DNA of 64,000 nt from the NCBI GenBank assembly GCA_030035585.1, contig CM057476.1:19638501-19702500 (forward strand). Reading direction: 5' to 3'. Below, piece by piece: positions 42,190-52,894 of the stretch. Both the position numbers and the translations under genes were made by a program. The stretch is from Dugong dugon (Eukaryota; Chordata; Mammalia; Sirenia; Dugongidae). A model generated the notes under the pieces. It did not search any database. It had not been told where the DNA came from and saw nothing but the letters and a program-made list of their open reading frames with translations. Within the stretch, counting starts at the first letter, position 1. The number at the start of each line of letters is the position of its first letter.

Positions 42190-44700
42190 TTTTTTGTATT
42201 TGTTTATTGTAGTTTAAGTGCAAGTTTACATTTCAAGTTAGTTTCTCATACAGAAATTTATACATACTTTGTTATGTGACCCTAACTGCTCTCCCTATAG
42301 TATGACAGCACACTCCTCCTTTCCATCCCTGCTTTCCCATGTCCTAACCCTCTCTGCCTTCTCATCTCGCCTCTGGACAGGAGCTTCCCGTTTAGTCTCA
42401 TGCATCTACTTGAGCTAAGAAGCACACTCTTCACTAGTGTCATTTTATGTCCCACAGTCCAGTCCAATCTTTGTCTGAAGAGTTGGCCTCGGGAATTGTT
42501 TTAGTTCTGGGTTGACAGAAGGTCTGGGGGGCATGCTTTCTGGGGTTCCTCCAGTCTCAGACCATTAAGTCTCATCTTTTTACTAGAATTTGAGTTCTGC
42601 ACCCCACCTTTCTCCTGCTCCATCAGGGACTCTCTGTTGTGTTCCCTGTCAGGGTGGTCATTGGTGGTAGCTGCGCACCATCTAGTTCTTCTGGTCTCAG
42701 GTTGATGAAGTCTCTGGTTTATGTGGCCCTTTCTGTCTCTTGGGTTAATACTTTCCTTGTGTCTTTGGTGTTCTTCATTCTCCTTCACTCCAGGTGGGTG
42801 GGACAAATTGATGCATCTTAGATGGCCGCTTGCAAGCTCTTAACACCCCAGATGCCACTCACCAAAGGAGGATGCAGAACATTTTCATAATAAACTTTGT
42901 TATGCCAGTTGACCTAGATGTCCCCTGAAAGCATGGTCCCCAGACCCCTGCCCCTGCTACTCTGTCCTTCAAAGTGTTTGGCTGTATTCAGGAAACTTCT
43001 TAGCTTTGGTTTAGTCCAGTTGTGCTGACCTCCCCTGTAGTGTGTGCTGTCCTTCCTTTCACCTAAGATAATTCTTGTCTACTATCTAGTTAGTGAATAA
43101 CTCTCACCCTCCCTCCCCACCCTCGTAACCATCAAAGAATGTTTTCTTCTGTATTTAAACCTTTTCTTGACTTCTTATAATAGTGGTCTTATACAATATT
43201 TGTCCTGTGACTGACTGAATTCACTCAGCTTAATGCCCTCCAGATTCTTCCATGTTATAAGATGTTTCATGGTTTCATCATTGTTCTTTATCATTGCGTA
43301 GTACTCCATTGTGTGGATATACCATAATTTGTTTATCCATTCATCGTTTGATGGGCACCTAGGTTGTTTCCATCTTTTTGCTATTGTGAACAGTGCTGCA
43401 ATGAACTTGGGTGTGTGTATATCTATTCGTGTTACGGCTCTTATTTCTCTGGGATATATTCCAAGGAGCGGGATTGCTGGATCATATGGTACTTCTATTT
43501 CTAGCTTTTTAAGGAAGTGCCAAATTGATTTCCAAAGTGATTGTACCATTTTACATTTCCCACCAACAGTGTATAAGTGTTCCAGTCTCTCCACAACCTC
43601 TCCAGCATTTATTATTTTGTGTTTTTTGGATTAATGCTAGCCTTGTTGGGGTGAGGTACTACCTCATTGTAGTTTTGATCTGCATTTCTCTAATGGCTAA
43701 TGATCTTGAGCATTTCTTCATGTGTCTGTTAGCCGCCTAAATGTCTTCTTTGCCGAAGTGCCTGTTTATTTCCTTTGCCCATTTTTTAACTGGGTTATTT
43801 GTCTGTTTATTGTTGAGGTTTTGCAGTATCTTGTAGATTTTAGAGATTAGACGCTGATCAGATTTGTTGTAGCCAATTTTTTTTTCCAGTCTGTAGGATG
43901 TCTTTTTACTCTTTTGGTGAAGTCTTTTGATGAGAATAAGTGTTTGATTTTTAGGAGCTCCCGGTTATCTAGTCTCTCTTCTGGTGCTTGTGCATTGTTA
44001 CTTAGGGTTCATATTCTGTTTATGCCATGTGTTAGGGCTCCTAGCATTGTCCCTATTTTTCTTCCATGATCTTTATTGTTTTTGATTGTATATTTAGGTC
44101 TTTGATCCATTTGGAGTTAGTTTTTGTGCATGGTGTGAGGTATGGGTCTTGTTTCAGTTTTTTGCAGATGGATATCCAGTTATGCCAGCACCATTTGTTA
44201 AAGAGACTGTCTTTTCCCGAATTAACAGACTTTGGGCCTTTGTCAAATATCAGCTGCTCATAGGTGGATGAGTTTATGTCTGGATTCTCAGTTCTGTTCC
44301 ATTGGTCTATGTATCTCTTGTTGTACCAGTACCAGGCTGTTTTGACTACCATGGCGGTATAATAGGTTCTAAAATCAGGTACTGTGAGGCCTCCCACTTT
44401 GTTCTTCTCCTGAGTAATGCTTGCTTATCCGGGGCCTCTTCCCTTTCCATATGAAGTTGGTGATTTGTTTCTCCATCTCATTAAAAAAATGCCACTAGAA
44501 TTCGGATCGGGATTGAATTGTATCTGTAGATGGCTTTGGATAGAACTGACATTTTCATGATGTTGAGTCTTCCTGTCCATGAGCAAGGTATGTTTTTCCA
44601 CTTATGCAGGTCTCTTTTGGTTTCTTGCAGTACTGTCTTGGAGTTTTCATTGTGTAGGTCTTTTACTATAGTTGTTGATTTCTTTACTTATGATAATGGT
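42190..44700 (-). mobile_element. Longest L1 copy in the window, antisense: 3' UTR plus ORF2 C-terminal third
   Basis: The minus strand has the 3' UTR (42190-43170) followed by ORF2 coding sequence. One frame (43175-43594) reads KKLEIEVPYDPAIPLLGIYP and another (44053-44397) reads [20 protein letters not shown] and [20 protein letters not shown]. Frameshifts separate them and the reverse-transcriptase part is missing, so it cannot be active. Confidence 0.92.
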
Positions 44701-44995
44701 GTTAAGATTACATGTATATTTTTAGAAAGAGTTCTTTTAGAGATACATTCTGAAATATTCATAGATGAAGTGATACGATATTTGTGATTTACCTCAACAT
44801 AATCTAGTGTTGGGGGGAGGGGCATAGCCGAAATAAGAGAGGCCCTAAATTGATAGTTGTTGAAGCTGAGTAATGAATGCATTGGGTTTGTTGTACGTAT
44901 GTTTTTTTAAATTAAATGCTCTTTAATTTCACTTTGTAAAAATTCCCCGCCAGATGGTTTACTCATCCTCTTTTATTTTTATTTATTTTGTCTTT
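44701..44995. other. Old L1-like fragment and unassigned DNA
   Basis: TAGAGATACATTCTGAAATA and GTGATACGATATTTGTGATT resemble an old L1 3' UTR, antisense. The rest is unassigned. Confidence 0.4.
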
Positions 44996-44999
44996 CTGG

Positions 45000-45535
45000 T
45001 ATTTTTTATTATTGTGGTAAAAACATAGATAACAAAACATCTGCCAATTCAACAGTTTTCACCTGTACAGTTCAGTGACATTGATGACGTTCATCATGTT
45101 GTACAGCCGTCACCACTGTCCTTTTCCAAATTATTCCACCACCATTGACAGCAACTCGGTGCCCCCTAAGCAATGGCTCCCTGTTTCACCCTCACTCCCG
45201 CCCCTGGTAACTACTAATAAGCTTTGGTCTCTGTACGTTTGCCTGTTGCATATAAGTGGGATCATAAGATATTTGTCCTTTTGTATCTGACTTATTTCAC
45301 TCAGCATGCTTTCAAGTTTCACCCATATTATAGTATGTGTCAGGGCTTCGTTTCTCGTTATGGCTTAGTAGTATTCCATTGTATGATGTACCATGTCTTA
45401 TTTATCCATTCATCTATTGATGGGCATTTAATTTGCTTCCATTCTTTAGCTACTGTGAATAATGCTGCCGTGAACATTGGTGTATACGTTTCTGTTTGTG
45501 TTCCTGCTTTCAATTCTTTGGGTTTGTTATACTTT
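45000..45535 (-). mobile_element. L1 3' end, antisense
   Basis: ATTGTGGTAAAAACATAGAT, AACAGTTTTCACCTGTACAG and GAATAATGCTGCCGTGAACA. Confidence 0.88.
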
Positions 45536-45733
45536 TGTAACACTCTAGTTTTCGCAATCCTTTTAAAGAGATTTTGGAGTGAAGTAGAAAAAAAGAACCC
45601 AAATATTAGAATTAAAATATAGCTACAAAAAGAACTCCAGTCTGAAATGGACAGAGTGTATTTTGGCCCTTGGAAGTTAAAATCATTGTGATGTTCCTTC
45701 ATCTTGGAGGTTTTGTCAAATCTCTTTGGGCTG

Positions 45734-45859
45734 TGTTTTAGTCATGTGGTGCTGCTACAACAGAAATACCACAAGTGGATGGCTTTAAAAAAGAGAAATT
45801 TATTTCCTTACCGTGAAGTAGGCTAAAAGTCCAAATTCAGGGCTTCAGCTCCAGGGGAA

Positions 45860-45946
<87 letters not shown>

Positions 45947-46227
45947 CAAAGGACGCGCTCTGCTCCCGGCATTGCTTTCTTGGTGGTATGAGGTCCCCCT
46001 GTCTCACTGCTCACTTCTGTCTTTCATATCTCAAGAGACTGCCTCAGGACACACTCCAGTCTTGTTGATCCAGTCCTGCCTTACTAACACAACTGCCACC
46101 CATCCTCCCTCATTAACATCATAGAGGCAGGATTTACAACAAACAGGAAAATCACACTATACCAGGAATCATGGCCCAGCCAAACTGATACACACATTTT
46201 TGGGGGGACATAATTCAAACCATGACA
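45734..46227 (-). mobile_element. MaLR-like solo LTR, antisense
   Basis: It begins TGTTTTAGTCATGTGGTGCT and ends AATTCAAACCATGACA. The 5-bp duplication GGCTG is perfect (45729-45733 and 46228-46232). It contains a long (TC)n expansion. No viral genes. Confidence 0.9.
45865..45944. repeat. (TC)40 microsatellite within the LTR
   Basis: Eighty bases of uninterrupted TC where sister LTRs (16830, 39370, 51065) have only TCTCTCTCTG. It grew from a short seed inside the LTR. Confidence 0.97.
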
Positions 46228-46304
46228 GGCTGCAAGTTGCATAACTCCCTGAGACTGACTGCAGGGCCCACTCTCATAAGCACACTGCTCTCCTCTCTCT
46301 AAAC

Positions 46305-46735
46305 CTAAAAAACCAAGTCTGTTGCCATAGAGTCAATTCTGACTCATGGAGATCCCACGTGCTACCTTGCAGAATTGCTCCCTAAGATTTTATTGGCTGT
46401 AACATTTATGGAAGGAGCCCTGGTGGCGCAATGGTCAAGTGCTCAGCTGCTAACTGAAAGGTTGGCGGTTCAAACCTACCCAGCGGCTCTGCAGGAGAAA
46501 GACCTGACGATCTGCTGCTGTAAAGATTACGGCCCAGAAAATCATATGGGGCAGTTCTACCCTGTCACGTGGGGTTGTTTTGAGTCTAAATTGACTTAAC
46601 AGCACCTAACAACAACAATCTTTATGGAAGCACGTCGCCAGGCCTCTCTTCCAGGGTGCTGCTGGGTGGATTCAAACCACCAACCTTTAGGTTAGTAGAT
46701 GAGCACAAACCATTTGCGCCACCCAGAGACCTTCT
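46305..46735 (-). mobile_element. AfroSINE, long form, antisense, split by another SINE
   Basis: The left part (46305-46413) runs GTTGCCATAGAGTCAATTCT to TATTGGCTGTAACATTTATG. The right part (46617-46735) has GAAGCACGTCGCCAGGCCTC to TTTGCGCCACCCAGAGACC. Confidence 0.92.
46414..46616 (+). mobile_element. AfroSINE, long form, inside the preceding SINE
   Basis: GAGCCCTGGTGGCGCAATGG to GCACCTAACAACAAC. Target duplication AACATTTATGGAA / AATCTTTATGGAA (46401-46413 and 46617-46629). Confidence 0.94.
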
Positions 46736-46984
46736 CTTCTCTCTAGGACCTAGACAAGAAAGAAGCTTCCTTGCTCTCCACACCGTCCACCCATAGTGAC
46801 CTTACTGCAGTCGTTGTTGGTGCAGCTCCAGTATTTCCGGCCGAGCCCATTCCCCAGCTTAATAGGGCCCCATTGACCACTAAACCAGCAGATATCCTCT
46901 TACTATGCTCCTGTTTCTAATCATTGCGTTATTAATACTAATGACAACAGGAACACACTCAGAGAGTTTCCATTGGGCTGGCAC

Positions 46985-47190
46985 CATTCCAGGTGCTTTA
47001 CATGACTTGTTCTGTTCAAACCAACCACCCTAGGAGAGTAGTACAATTCTCATCCTATTTTAGAGAGACTTTCGGGACTTGGAGAAACTGAGACTTTTCC
47101 AAGGTTGCACCACCAGAAAGCGGCAGAGATGGGATTTGACCTAGAGAGGTTCATGTTGCCATGTCTGTGCTTTTAAACGCTATGCTATAG
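46985..47190 (-). mobile_element. MIR, antisense
   Basis: CCATTCCAGGTGCTTTACAT, GGAGAAACTGAGACTTTTCC and GGCAGAGATGGGATTTGACC in antisense MIR order. 46736-46984 is unassigned. Confidence 0.82.
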
Positions 47191-47399
47191 TGCCTCTCAT
47201 TATTTATAAAAAAAAAAAAACCTTTAAAATGGGAATATTTGGAATCAGTAAATATTGTTTCATCTAAATTTATTGTTTTCAATCTTAAGGAGCTGGTGAG
47301 GCTAGTCTCACTCCATCTGGCTAGTGTAGGGTGACATCTGGTGGCCATTCTGGTTTATAAAACTTTTTATTATGGAAAATTTCAAATATATACAAACTA

Positions 47400-47608
47400 A
47401 GGAGCCTGGGTGGTGCAAGTGGTTTTCGATCAGCTGCTAACCTAAAGGTTGGTGGTTTGAACCCACCCAGTGGCTCCATGGAAAAAAGTCCTGGCAATCT
47501 GCTTTCATAAAGATTACAGCCAAGAAAACCCTATGGAGCTCAGTTCTACTCTGTAACACATGGGTTTGCCATGAGTCGGGGCCGACTCAACAGCAGTTAA
47601 CAACAACC
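47400..47608 (+). mobile_element. AfroSINE, long form
   Basis: GGAGCCTGGGTGGTGCAAGT to GGGCCGACTCAACAGCAGTT, ending AACAACAACC. Confidence 0.92.
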
Positions 47609-48185
47609 AGCAACAGTACAGTATAATAAGTCCTCCCATATTTGTCACTCAGCTTCAACAATTATTCTGCCGTCTTGGTTTCATTTATACCTCTACTAGC
47701 ATTCCCCCGTCTCTTCCCACTTGATTATTTTTCATAGTTCTTTTTTTTAAAATAACACTTACATGTGTTGGAACATACAATATCTTAACAAATTTTGACA
47801 AATCAATACAACTGTGTAACTCACAGCCCTATCAAGATATAGGATGTTTCCATACTCTAAAAAATGTCCCTTGCCATGCAATCTTCTTGACCAGGCAACA
47901 GCTGTTCCAGTTTTTTACTGTAGATTAGTTTTGTCTGTCCTAGAATTTCATATAAATAGAATCATACAGTACGTACTCTTTTGTGTCTGAGTCCTTTCAT
48001 TCAGCATAATGTCTGCACGAGTCATTCATGTCTTTGTGTATATCAGCAGTTATTTCTCTTTTATTATACTCATCCCATTGTGCAAATGTACAGTTTGTTC
48101 ATTCATTCTCCAGTTGATGGGTATTTGGATTGTTTCCAGTTTTTTTTTTTTTTTTTTTTTACCATGATGAATAAAGCTGATGTAA

Positions 48186-48340
48186 AAGATTGATTGACAC
48201 ATAGCTACAACAACGGGTTTAACCATACCAACGATCTTGAAGGTGGTGCAGGCCCAGGCAAGGTTTTGTTCTGTTATACATAAGGTCACCATGAGCCAGA
48301 ACCGACTGCATGGCAACCAATGACAACAACAGCATACCTT
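48186..48340 (+). mobile_element. RTE 3'-end fragment, sense
   Basis: GATCTTGAAGGTGGTGCAGG, AAGGTTTTGTTCTGTTATAC, and CATGAGCCAGAACCGACTGC then ATGACAACAACAGC. This is the RTE terminus, and it shows the tail that the SINEs share. Confidence 0.82.
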
Positions 48341-48573
48341 TCTGTTCTCATCTTTTTTGTGGTCATATGTTTTCATTTCTCTAGTGTAAATACTTAGGAG
48401 AATTGCTGAGTCAAAGGATGAGATAACTTCATAAGAAACTGCTAGATCTTGTCCCAAAGTGTTTGTCAGACTTCACCTTCCCACCAGCAGCAATGTATGA
48501 GCATTTTGATTGCTCCACATTCTTACCAGTAATTGGGGTTATCAGTCTTTTTAAGCATGACTATTATGACTGT

Positions 48574-48742
48574 GGAAACCCTGGTGACACAGTGGTTAAG
48601 AACTATGTCTGCTAACCAAAAGGTCAGCAGTTCAAATCCACCAGGCATTCCTTGGAAACTCTATGGGGCAGTTCTCCTCTGTCCTATAGGGTCGCTATGA
48701 GTCGGAATCGACTCGATGGCAACGGGTTTGATTTTATTTTAG
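48574..48742 (+). mobile_element. AfroSINE, short form
   Basis: GAAACCCTGGTGACACAGTG to GGAATCGACTCGATGGCAAC. ATTATGACT recurs on both sides as target duplication. Confidence 0.94.
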
Positions 48743-48907
48743 ATTATGACTATGTCTTACGGTGATTTTAATTTGCATTTCCCTATTGCCTAATGATGTT
48801 GAACATTTTTCTATGGATGTATTGACCATTTGTATGTCTTTCTTTGTGAAGCATCCATTCAAGTCTTTTGCCCTATTTTTATTGGATTTGTCTTGTTATT
48901 ATCGAGC

Positions 48908-49110
48908 TGTTATTGTTGTGTGCCCGCAAGTCAATTCCAACCCATAATGACACATAGGACAGAGTGGAACTGCACCATAGGGTTTCCTAGGCTGTAATCT
49001 TTACTGGAGCAGATCACCAAGTCTTTTCCCCCAAGGAGCAGCTGATGGGTTTGAACTGCCGGCCTTTTGTTAGCAGCCGCCCATTTAACTGGTGCAGTAC
49101 CAGGGCTCCT
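48908..49110 (-). mobile_element. AfroSINE, long form, antisense
   Basis: ATTGTTGTGTGCCCGCAAGT, CTGGAGCAGATCACCAAGTC and GTGCAGTACCAGGGCTCC. TTGTTATT occurs at both flanks. Confidence 0.92.
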
Positions 49111-49450
49111 TGTTATTGAGCCATAGAAATTTTAAATTCTGGGTACAAATCTTTCGTCAGGTGTATATTTTGCTAATATTTTCTTCCAGCCTGTGGCTTG
49201 CCTATTTATTTTCTTAACAATATTGCCTGATGAAAAGTTTTATATTTGATGAAATCTAATTTCTCTCTCTCTTTTTTTTTTTCCTTCATGGTTGTTTTTT
49301 TTTCTGTGTTCTGTCTAAGAAAACTTTGCCTTCCTCCAGGACACGAAGACAGTCAGCTCTGTTTTCTTCTAGTAGCTTGATAGATTTTGTGTTTACGTTT
49401 AGGTCTGAGATCTGTCTCAAGTTAATTTATATATCATATGTGAGGTTTCA

Positions 49451-49810
49451 TTAGTTAGGCATGATTGACTAAATCATTAGCCGTGTTGCTGAATTCAATT
49501 TCCAGTCCCCCTTCCCTCCCTGGAGGTTGGGCTGATATCACAAGGCTTAAATTCCCAACCCTCCAATAGAACACACACTTGGTCTTTCTGGCACAGCAAG
49601 CCCCCATCCTGGGTCATCTTCTTAGCACAAACTATCCAGGGACCCACCGTGAGTCACCTCTTTATCATAGACTGTCTGGTGTGGTTTATGGGCCCACCAC
49701 GAATAAGAAAGGCATCCTCATTACTTGGGAAATTCCAAAAGTTTAGAGGGTACCTCCTAGGATCAGGGACAAAGTCCAGACATTCCGTTAGATGAGGCTA
49801 AATTCCAGCT
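49451..49810. other. Stretch without gene or recognised repeat
   Basis: Mixed composition with two similar CACCGTGAGTCACC / CACCACGAATAAG segments. Nothing codes. Confidence 0.5.
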
Positions 49811-50930
49811 ACACAGCATGATAATAGTACTTATTTCATAGAGCTAAAGGAGCCCTGGTGGCATAATGGTTAAACTCTCAGCTGCTAACCAGAAGGTCCG
49901 CAGTTCGAACCCACCAGCCGCTCTGCGGGAGAAAGATGTGGCAGTCAGCTTCCATAAAGATTGTTGTTGTTAGGTGCTCTTGAGTCAATTCCAACTCATA
50001 GCGACCCTATGTACAACAGAAGGAAATGCTGCCCAGTCCTGCATCATCCTCACAGTTGTTATGCTTGAGCACGTTGCTGCAGCCACTATGTCAATACATC
50101 TCCTTGAGGATCTTCCTCTCTTTCGATGACCTTCTACCTTACCAGCATGATGTCTTTCTCCAGAGACTGATCCCTCCTAATAACATATTCAAAGTACATG
50201 AGACAAAGTCTAGCCATCCTTGCTTCTTAGGAGCATTCTGACTATACTTCTTTCAAGACAGATTTGTTTGTTCTTCAGGCAATCCATGGTATATTCAATA
50301 TTCTTCACCAACAGCATAATTTAAAGGCATCAACTCTTTAGACTCTGTTATTCATTATCCAGCTTTCGCATGCATATGAGGTGATTGAAAATACCATGAC
50401 TTTAGTCAGGCATACCTTAGTCCTCAAAGTGACATCTTTGCTTTTTAACACTTTAAAGAGGTCTCCTGCAGCAGGTTTGCCCAGTGCAGTACGTCCGTTG
50501 ATTTCTTGACTGCTGCTTCCATGGGTGTTGATTGTGGATCCCAGTAAAGTGAAATCCTTGGCAACGTCAATCTTTTTTCCATTTATCATGAGGTTGCTTA
50601 TTGGTACAGTTGTGAGGAGTTTTGTTTTCTTTATGTTGAGGTGTAATCCATACTGAAGGCTGTAGTCTTTGATCTTCATCAGTAAGTGCTTCAAGTCTTC
50701 TTCACTTTCAGCAAGCAAGGTTGTGTCATCTGCATAACGCAGGTTATTAATGAGTCTTCCTCTAATCCTGATGCCGCATTCTTCTTCATATAGTCTAGCT
50801 TCTCGGATTATTTGCTCAGCATAGAGACTGAATAAGTATGGTGAAAAGATACAACCCTGATGCACACCTTTCCTGATTTTAAACCACGCAGTGTCCCCTT
50901 GTTCTGTTCGAACGACTGCCTCTCGGTCTA

Positions 50931-51633
50931 TGTCTTAGATATCTAGTGCCGCTATAACAGAAATACCACAAGTAGATGGCTGGAACAAACAGAAATTTAT
51001 TCTCTCACAGTTTGGGAGGCTAGAAGTCTGAATTCAGGGCACCAGCTATAGGGGAAGGCTTTCTCTCTCTGTTTGCTCTGGGGGAAGGTCTTAGTCATCA
51101 ATATTCCCCTGGTCGAGGAGCTTCTTAGTGCAGGGACCCTGGGTCCAAAGGATGCGCTCTGCTCCCGGCTCTTCTTTCTTGGTGGTATGAGGTCCTTCTC
51201 CTCTCTGCTCAATTCTCTGTTTTATATCTCAGAAGAGGCTGATTCAAGATACAAACTAATCTGTAGATTGAGTCCTACCTCATTAATATAACTGCCTCTA
51301 ATCCTGCCTCATTAACATCATAAAAAACAAAACAAAACAAAGAAACCAAAACTGTTGCCATCAAATCAATTACAACTCATAGCGACCCTACAGAACTGCC
51401 CCACAGGATTTCTAAGGATTGGCTGGTGGATTCGAACTGCTGACCTTTTGGTTAGCAGCCGAGCTCTTAACCACTGTGCTACCAGGGCTCTGTTAACACC
51501 ATAGAGGTTAGGATTTACAACACATAAGATAATCACATCAGATCACAAAATGGAGGACAACCACACAATACTGGGAATCATGGCCTAGCCAAGTTGATAT
51601 ACATTTTAGGGGGACATAATTCAATCTGTAACA
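50931..51633 (-). mobile_element. MaLR-like solo LTR, antisense, fourth layer, inside RTE copy 3
   Basis: It begins TGTCTTAGATATCTAGTGCC and ends AATTCAATCTGTAACA. Flanking duplication GTCTA / GTTTA (50926-50930 and 51634-51638). Removing the LTR and one copy restores a continuous RTE reverse-transcriptase region. No viral genes. Confidence 0.91.
51323..51492 (-). mobile_element. AfroSINE, short form, fifth layer, inside the LTR
   Basis: AACTGTTGCCATCAAATCAA to AACCACTGTGCTACCAGGGC. Target duplication TTAACATCATA / TTAACACCATA (51312-51322 and 51493-51503). Confidence 0.94.
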
Positions 51634-52732
51634 GTTTATATACAGATTCCGCATGAGCACAATTAAATGTTCTGGAATTTCCATTCTTTGCAATGTTATC
51701 CATAATTTGTTATGATCCACGCAGTCAAATGCCTTTGCATAGTCAGTGAAACACAGGTAAACATCTTTCCGGTATTCTCTCCTTTTAGCCAGGATCAATC
51801 TGACATCAGCAATAATATCCCTTGTTGCATGTCCTCTTCTGAATCTGGCTTGAATTTCTGGCAGTTCCCTATCGATGTAATGCTGCAACCGTTTTTGAAT
51901 TATCTTCAGCAAAATTTCCACATTCTGTTGGATCACCTTTCTTTGGAATGGCCACAAATATGGATCTCTTCCAGCCGCTTGGCCAGGTAGCTGTCTTACA
52001 AATTTCTTGGCATAGATGAGTGAGCACTTCCAGCACTGCATCCATTTATTGAAACATCTCAACTGGTAATCTGTCAATTCCTGGAGCCTTGTTTTTCTCC
52101 AGTTGCTTTCAGTGCAGTTTGGACTTCTTCCTTCAATGCCATCAGTTCTTGATTGTATTCCACCTTCGGAAATGCTTGAACGTTGACCAGTTCTTTTTGG
52201 TACAGTGACTCTGTATGTCCTTCCATCTTATTTTGATGTTTCCTGCGTCGTTCAATATTTTGTCCATAGAATCTTTTAATACTGCAACTTGAGGCTTGAA
52301 TTTTTTCTTCAGTTCTTTCAGCTTGAGAAATGATGAGCGTGTTCTTCTCTTTTGGTTGTAATCCCTTAAAGATTACGGCCTTGGAAACCTTATGGGGCAG
52401 CTCAGCTCTGTCCTTTAGGGTATCTGTGAGTCAGAATCGGCTTGACAGCAAAGGGTTTTTGGGTCATAGAGTTGAAATGAGGATTAAACGAGATGATACA
52501 TGTCACCTGTTTAGAACACAGTAAATGCTTAGTTCCTGTAAACTGCTACCGTTGCTGTTGTTATTATTATTGTCTTATATCCCTAACAAGGTTGTGAACT
52601 CTTAAGAGAACAGCATAATTTATTCTTGGCTGTCTTCTACCCCCAGCGTCTAACATCTTGTTATTTCCATAATAGATGTGCAATAGAAATTATCCAGTGA
52701 ACCGACTGCTGAGAAATGTTCTGTTTCCCTAG

Positions 52733-52894
52733 AAAGAAGAGGTGAGGAGGAAGCACATCCGTCTGCACATGGAAGGCGCGCTGACGGCCCGGGACAAGGT
52801 CGGGGTGCAGGATTTTGTGCTGTTGGATGCGTACACCAGCGAATCTGCCTTTGTGGACAATCTTCGCAAGCGTTTCAGCGAGAACCTCATATAT
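52733..52894 (+). CDS. MYO1H: MYO1H first coding exon (residues 1-42; 36 nt upstream of ATG)
   Basis: A pyrimidine-rich tract and CCCTAG acceptor end at 52732; the donor is TAT|GTAACT. I chose the ATG at 52769 because the family start [12 protein letters not shown] follows it. It encodes 42 codons to NLIY and ends in phase 0. The 36 nt before the ATG stay open in the same frame (reading [12 protein letters not shown]), and the only in-frame stop is the TAG of the acceptor itself. An upstream exon could therefore extend the N terminus, as an alternative exon does in MYO1C. Whether that happens here cannot be seen. The exon sits about 150 bp after a nested transposon cluster. Confidence 0.94.

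Larger units (their letters stand above)
47345..49450 (-). mobile_element. Old L1M-type element, antisense, cut by four insertions
   Basis: It is collinear from TTTTATTATGGAAAATTTCA (3' end) to GTCTGAGATCTGTCTCAAGT. Pieces are 47345-47400, 47609-48185, 48341-48573, 48743-48907 and 49111-49450. They are separated by three SINEs and an RTE end. Confidence 0.8.
49963..52366 (-). mobile_element. RTE/BovB-type LINE, 5' truncated, antisense, copy 3 (best preserved)
   Basis: It inserted into the SINE with the perfect duplication TAAAGATT (49955-49962 and 52367-52374). Without the LTR it is about 1.7 kb. The minus strand encodes much of the reverse transcriptase: motif A in CFTDYAKAFDCVDHNKL (within 51538-52077) and motif C LRYADDTTLLAESEEDL (within 50338-50865). 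The downstream C-terminal segment SKDVTLRTKVCLTKVMVFSI is also present. The endonuclease part is lost to truncation. Long frames suggest it is younger than copies 1 and 2, but it cannot move. Confidence 0.93.
49846..52463 (+). mobile_element. AfroSINE, long form, second layer, split by RTE copy 3
   Basis: Left part 49846-49962 (GAGCCCTGGTGGCATAATGG to TCCATAAAGATT). Right part 52375-52463 (ACGGCCTTGGAAACCTTATG to GGCTTGACAGCAAAGG). Its own target duplication in the MIR is TCATAGAGCT / TCATAGAGTT (49836-49845 and 52464-52473). Confidence 0.93.
49815..52580 (+). mobile_element. MIR, sense, outermost layer of a five-level nest
   Basis: The left part ends ATAATAGTACTTATTTCATA. The right part resumes GAAATGAGGATTAAACGAGA and ACACAGTAAATGCTTAGTTC. 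The two halves now lie 2.6 kb apart. Confidence 0.8.

Noticed and set aside
45823-46014. Frame of alternating Arg-Glu
   Set aside because: Product of the (TC)40 repeat inside an LTR.
50931-51633. Complete endogenous retrovirus
   Set aside because: Only a single LTR with no internal genes or second LTR; the same holds for the other LTRs in the window.
50338-52077. Two minus-strand frames of 175 and 179 codons as host genes
   Set aside because: They encode RTE reverse transcriptase (YADD and FTDYAKAFD motifs) in a 5'-truncated, LTR-split copy.
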